A stretch of 8,613 nucleotides of DNA from Deltaproteobacteria bacterium. GTDB lineage: Bacteria > Desulfobacterota > Syntrophobacteria > B119-G9. Position numbers and translations under genes: made by a program. The DNA is taken from assembly GCA_003646715.1 (NCBI GenBank), contig QMLL01000053.1, positions 1 through 8,613 of the forward strand, given 5' to 3'. The notes beneath the pieces are model-generated. The model had not been told where the DNA came from. It saw nothing but the letters and a program-made list of their open reading frames with translations, and ran no database searches. The first letter of the stretch is position 1. Every line of letters starts with the position of its first letter. Positions 5,036-8,613 of this stretch are shown one piece after another.

Positions 5036-6892
5036 ATGCGGCGAAGAATGGACCTGTTTTTAAAAAATAACATTTGTTTTGTACCCGTACTTCACGGCCG
5101 ACTGGAATTCGCCCTGGAAGTTATCCGGCATTTTGCAGCCTTTGAACCTGATGCTATTGCGGTGGAACTTCCTAAGACCCTGGAGGAAGTCATACTTAGA
5201 GGCGTGAAACGTTTGCCTTTGCTGTCGGTGCTTTTATACGAAGAAAGAGATGGTACTACAGTTTATCTTCCTCTGGAACCAACAGATGCTTCTGTGGAAG
5301 CCTTGAGATTGGGCGTTGAACACGATATCCCATGCTATTGCATCGACAGAGACATTGAAGGGTATCCTTATCGTAGAGAAGCATTTCCCGATTCTTATTC
5401 TGTTACCAAGATCGGTTACAGAAAATACTGTGAACTCTGCAGTGAAAAGTTGATGGAGCAGGAGCCGGATCGTATTGATTACCTCAGGGAAAAGACCATG
5501 CTCTATAATCTTCAGAGGTTGAGCAGACGCCACAAGCGTGTGCTTTTCGTGGTTGGAATGGCTCACTTCGGAAGGATTTTCTCCGCTCTGGATGAGCCGC
5601 ATCCTCAACCTATCGGAAGAGTCAAAAGATCCGGAGTTATTCTGGCGCAGCTTCATGAGAAGTCAAGCAGGGAAATCCTTACCGAAATTCCATATCTGGT
5701 TGCGGAATACGAAAGGAAGCGTAGGAGTATTCTGGAACAATGGAAAAGGGATCCTATGGTGCCTTCCCTGTTTGATCGACTCAGTTCGGTGGATAAGCTT
5801 CTTAAGGAAGCGGCAGAAAAATACAAAAAGGGATATCAGGAAGAAATTAGACCTTACCAATTCAGAATAATACACAAATTCGCGCGAAATTATGCCCTGG
5901 TGCAAGGTTATCTAACCCCGGACTTTTATCAGCTTTTGATAGCAGCGAAGGGAGGAGTAGATGATAATTATGCTTACGAGGTCTGGGAGCTTGGCAGTAC
6001 TTATCCGTGGCAGGATCACGAAAGCAAACTTCCCGTTGTGGAGGTTCGACCCGAAGAGTTGCTCCTTAACCAAAAAAAGATAAGGTTTTACCGGCAGTTT
6101 CGAATAAAGAGGCGAAAACGTTTGATGAAAGTGCCGGTGAAAAAGCGCATCAAGGAAAGAAGACCCGGGGAATGGAAAGAATTATGGCAGGGGCAGTTCA
6201 TATGTTCTTATCCGCCAGAAGACCTGGTTGTTGAATCCTGGGGAGACTATGTGAAAAAGAAGGTCAAGCAGATCCTTTCGGAGGAAAACGCCCGTGTGCA
6301 ACCGTTTGTAAGCACCCTGCTGGATGGCCTGGACATGAGGGAAACTCTGAGACACTGGCATGAAGGGAAGATATATGTACGAGAAAATATGCCGGTTCGC
6401 GGCAGCGTTGGATCTCTTGTGTTGATTTTCGATGAAGACGAACCGGGACCCGGCCAAGAGGAAAAGTTCCCGTGGAGAGTTACATGGTTGGGGGAACACG
6501 ACCAGGAATCAGATATGGCCTTCTATGCCACTCCTGCAGGAGAAATAATGGTGGGGCCCGGAATTAGCAGATGCCAGTATGGTGGTTTTATGCTAAGCTA
6601 TCCACCCATGCGGATGTACGATATATGGAAGGACAGTTTTTTTGACTTAGCGAAAACAAAGGCGGAGAGGCTATTACTCGCCGCCATTGACTATTGTGAA
6701 GAAAAAAAGGTTGCTTACATAGCAGCTAAACCTCCCAGGTCGTGGTGCTATTCCTTCGCAAACAGGTATGGTAAGCACCTAGTGTACTTGCCCATCGGAA
6801 TGTTTTCACCGGTAGCTCTTAAGAAGATAAGAACGTTTCATGTGCTTGACGGACATCATGTTCGATCCTATGCAGACTTTTTTATCACATAG
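5036..6892 (+). CDS. TraB/PrgY/GumN-like protein fused to a large unrecognised C-terminal region
   Basis: 618 residues, no membrane segment or signal peptide, so probably cytosolic. Residues 12-185 resemble the TraB/PrgY/GumN (Tiki-related) fold: an N-terminal strand with VLHG and H20, then EPDAIAVEL (37-45, E44), then IDRDIEGYPYRR (103-114), close to the IDRDI..TLRR signature of TraB proteins, and FVVGMAHFG (171-179), which supplies the family's second GxxH motif. The first GxxH is degenerate because the glycine is replaced by proline. Relatives are proposed metal-dependent proteases or pheromone-shutdown factors, but activity here is unproven. Residues 347-376 are extremely basic (KKIR, KRRKR, KKRIKERR), possibly a nucleic-acid or membrane-surface contact. 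The C-terminal 240 residues contain LRHWHEGKIYVRE (438-450), DEDEPGPG and DGHHVRSY (605-612), which I cannot assign. The start at 5036 has AGGA five bases upstream; the ATG at 5048 is an alternative. It leads a three-gene cassette with the SIMPL and MscS genes. Confidence 0.8.
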   Translation: MRRRMDLFLKNNICFVPVLHGRLEFALEVIRHFAAFEPDAIAVELPKTLEEVILRGVKRLPLLSVLLYEERDGTTVYLPLEPTDASVEALRLGVEHDIPCYCIDRDIEGYPYRREAFPDSYSVTKIGYRKYCELCSEKLMEQEPDRIDYLREKTMLYNLQRLSRRHKRVLFVVGMAHFGRIFSALDEPHPQPIGRVKRSGVILAQLHEKSSREILTEIPYLVAEYERKRRSILEQWKRDPMVPSLFDRLSSVDKLLKEAAEKYKKGYQEEIRPYQFRIIHKFARNYALVQGYLTPDFYQLLIAAKGGVDDNYAYEVWELGSTYPWQDHESKLPVVEVRPEELLLNQKKIRFYRQFRIKRRKRLMKVPVKKRIKERRPGEWKELWQGQFICSYPPEDLVVESWGDYVKKKVKQILSEENARVQPFVSTLLDGLDMRETLRHWHEGKIYVRENMPVRGSVGSLVLIFDEDEPGPGQEEKFPWRVTWLGEHDQESDMAFYATPAGEIMVGPGISRCQYGGFMLSYPPMRMYDIWKDSFFDLAKTKAERLLLAAIDYCEEKKVAYIAAKPPRSWCYSFANRYGKHLVYLPIGMFSPVALKKIRTFHVLDGHHVRSYADFFIT

Positions 6893-6914
6893 ATTTTGAA
6901 AAAGGGGAATGGAA

Positions 6915-7634
6915 ATGCAAGAATCAAGAAAGGCTGAGGCTTTAATACTTGGGGTGGCTATTTGTATTGGTCTAATTTTTCTCGGTTATTTTTTTTCTAC
7001 AGGTATTGTCAAGATTAAGCAGCTAGATAGGACTGTGGTAGTGAAAGGGCTGGCGGAGCGCGAAGTGCCAGCAGATATTGCGATTTGGCCGATAACCTAC
7101 AATGTTGCAGACAATGATCTGATATCACTTTTCGAAAAGATAGAAACCCAAAATACCATGGTGATGCGCTTTTTAAAAAGCAACGGATTTTCGGATCAAG
7201 AAATTTCAGTATCGGCCCCCTCAATCATAGACAAACAGGCCCAGAGCTATGCCAATTCTGACAGGATCAGGTTCAGATATTCTGGGAGGTCAACAATCAC
7301 GGTCTATACCAAAAAAGTTGACCTTGTGAGGAAGACCATGAAAAAATTGGTAGAACTGGGAAGGCAGGGGATTGTGATCAAGGGGGAAGATTATGATAAC
7401 AAGACGGAATTCCTGTTTACGCGCCTGAATGAGATCAAACCTGCGATGATTGAAGAGGCAACGAAAAAGGCTCGCGAAGTGGCTCAAAAATTTGCTAAAG
7501 ATTCCAATAGTAAGCTTGGTAAGATCAAGCGAGCAAGGCAAGGGCAGTTTTCAATCAGGGACAGAGATATGAATACTCCTTTTATAAAAAAGGTGCGCGT
7601 GGTTTCGACTCTAGAGTACTACCTGGTGGATTAG
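6915..7634 (+). CDS. Membrane-anchored SIMPL-domain (DUF541) protein
   Basis: A 239-residue protein of the SIMPL family, which includes YggE and kinase-associated relatives. Family roles are poorly defined, with links to oxidative stress and cell-surface functions. Residues 8-30 form one hydrophobic helix after a short charged start, so it is an N-terminal anchor or uncleaved signal with the domain outside the inner membrane. The domain begins VVVKGLAEREVPADIA (41-56) and contains the variant-typical SVSAPSI, DKQAQSY and YSGRSTITVYTKKVD stretches. It closes with KAREVAQKFAKDSNSKLGKI and a strand ending EYYLVD. An in-frame ATG at 6909 touches the AAGGGGA site (6902-6908), so the ATG at 6915, six bases away, is preferred. 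It sits 22 bases after the 618-residue gene and 22 before the MscS gene, which suggests one transcript. Function in this setting is inferred only. Confidence 0.88.
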   Translation: MQESRKAEALILGVAICIGLIFLGYFFSTGIVKIKQLDRTVVVKGLAEREVPADIAIWPITYNVADNDLISLFEKIETQNTMVMRFLKSNGFSDQEISVSAPSIIDKQAQSYANSDRIRFRYSGRSTITVYTKKVDLVRKTMKKLVELGRQGIVIKGEDYDNKTEFLFTRLNEIKPAMIEEATKKAREVAQKFAKDSNSKLGKIKRARQGQFSIRDRDMNTPFIKKVRVVSTLEYYLVD

Positions 7635-7656
7635 CCTTGGAAAACTATGAGCAAGC

Positions 7657-8613
7657 ATGATTGACTGGCGTGGATTATTTTCTATTTTGAGGGATTTCAT
7701 TCCGGTTCTGGCCGTTGTTGCTGTAATCAGTGCCGGGCTCTGGCTTGCACATTATCTTCTTCTTAAGAGACGATCCGAACTTGGTCCTGAAGGACGTTTT
7801 CCCCGCCAGCTGATAATGCTTTTACTTGGAGCCACAGGAATTTTCCTCGTGATTCTCGCGTTTCCCATGTCCGACACAACTCGCTCCCAGGTTTTGAGTC
7901 TTTTGGGAATTGTTCTGACCGGCATAATAGCAATCTCATCCACCAACTTCGTAGCAAATATTATGGCAGGGTTGATGCTCCGGGTTGTTAATAGTTTTCG
8001 CCCTGGCGATTTCATACGGGTGAAAGAAAGATTCGGACGGGTAACCGAACGAGGGCTTATTCACACGGAAATCCAGACAGAAGACCGGAACCTCACCACT
8101 TTTCCAAACCTGTACCTGGTTACCAATCCCGTTACCGTTGTTAGAAGCTCCGGAACCATCGTGTCCGCTACTTTGTCCCTTGGCTACGACGTTCCACACT
8201 CCAGGATTGAAGAACTGTTAAAAAAGGCCGCAGCAGAACTTGAATTGGCCGAACCCTTTGTCCAGGTACGTAAACTGGGCGATTTTTCAGTAACATACAG
8301 GGTGGCAGGATTTCTGTCTGATGTCAAAAGATTGCTAACGGTTCGTTCCGAACTAAGAAAAAAAGTAATGGATGTCCTCCATGAAAATGGTGTCGAAATT
8401 GTTTCGCCCTCTTTTATGAATCAACGCCCTATACCGGATGGAAAGAGATTTATACCGGAATCCATTGGAAAAGAAGAGCGAGCCGAGGACAAGGAAAAAG
8501 GCCCCGAAACCTTAATATTTGATAAAGCTGAACAGGCTGAGATACTGGAACATCTTCAAGAAGAGACAAAACTTGTGAAACAAAGGCTGGATGAACTGAA
8601 CAAGAAAAAGAGA
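7657..8613 (+). CDS. MscS-family small-conductance mechanosensitive channel, 3' end beyond the window
   Basis: An inner-membrane channel that opens under membrane tension and releases solutes on osmotic downshock. The 319 codons present have no stop; the frame runs off the right edge. Seen: TM1 at about 13-36, TM2 at 51-71, and the pore-lining TM3 at 78-111, rich in Gly and Ala (STNFVANIMAGLML). Next come the FRPGDFIRV turn (114-122), the beta domain with GRVTERGLIHTEIQTEDRN and FPNLYLVTNPV, and the alpha/beta domain ending in VEIVSPSFMNQR (246-257). Residues 270-319 are highly charged (KEERAEDKEKG, then a likely coiled coil at 291-319) and go beyond the E. coli MscS end at about 286. An in-frame TGA at 7648 makes the ATG at 7657 the first possible ATG; its Shine-Dalgarno site is weak. 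It is close behind the SIMPL gene and is likely its cotranscribed partner. Confidence 0.93.
   Translation, partial: MIDWRGLFSILRDFIPVLAVVAVISAGLWLAHYLLLKRRSELGPEGRFPRQLIMLLLGATGIFLVILAFPMSDTTRSQVLSLLGIVLTGIIAISSTNFVANIMAGLMLRVVNSFRPGDFIRVKERFGRVTERGLIHTEIQTEDRNLTTFPNLYLVTNPVTVVRSSGTIVSATLSLGYDVPHSRIEELLKKAAAELELAEPFVQVRKLGDFSVTYRVAGFLSDVKRLLTVRSELRKKVMDVLHENGVEIVSPSFMNQRPIPDGKRFIPESIGKEERAEDKEKGPETLIFDKAEQAEILEHLQEETKLVKQRLDELNKKKR

Noticed and set aside
5538..5870. 110-codon plus-strand frame inside the 618-residue gene
   Set aside because: It is a shifted frame within a long, well-behaved coding region; its protein has no family features.

Overview
The window looks like a chromosomal segment of a bacterium, most likely a Gram-negative member of the Desulfobacterota (old Deltaproteobacteria). 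Three things point there: the order rplM-rpsI-argC, which I recall from Geobacter-like genomes; the envelope genes (a SIMPL-domain protein and a small MscS-type channel); and an intergenic element resembling the CATTCCTGCGAAAG-type extragenic palindromes common in that group. A syntrophic or anaerobic Firmicute cannot be excluded from sequence alone. Base composition looks even across the window, and I see no phage, transposase, CRISPR, tRNA or rRNA.

Left part (1-1774), minus strand: the first 347 codons of a biotin carboxylase run off the left edge. A 460-base gap follows, holding a probable promoter for that gene and a striking 34-base perfect palindrome. Next comes a small cysteine-bearing protein of unknown function with a very good Shine-Dalgarno site and its own extended -10 promoter.

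Middle part (1775-4753), plus strand: a divergent control region carries a near-consensus sigma-70 promoter with an A/T-rich upstream element. It drives rplM-rpsI (ribosomal proteins L13 and S9), which end at a clear intrinsic terminator. argC (arginine biosynthesis) and truA (tRNA pseudouridine synthase) follow 14 bases apart and probably share a transcript.

Right part (4754-8613), plus strand: a 282-base leader contains a REP-like palindrome, a possible promoter and a hairpin with two alternative partners. It precedes a three-gene cassette with 15-25 base gaps. The first gene is a 618-residue protein with a TraB/PrgY/GumN-like N-terminal half, a very basic centre and a C-terminal half I do not recognise. 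The second is a membrane-anchored SIMPL (DUF541) protein. The third is an MscS-family mechanosensitive channel that runs off the right edge. This cassette, and especially the 618-residue protein, is the least explained part of the window; a shared envelope or stress role is my inference.
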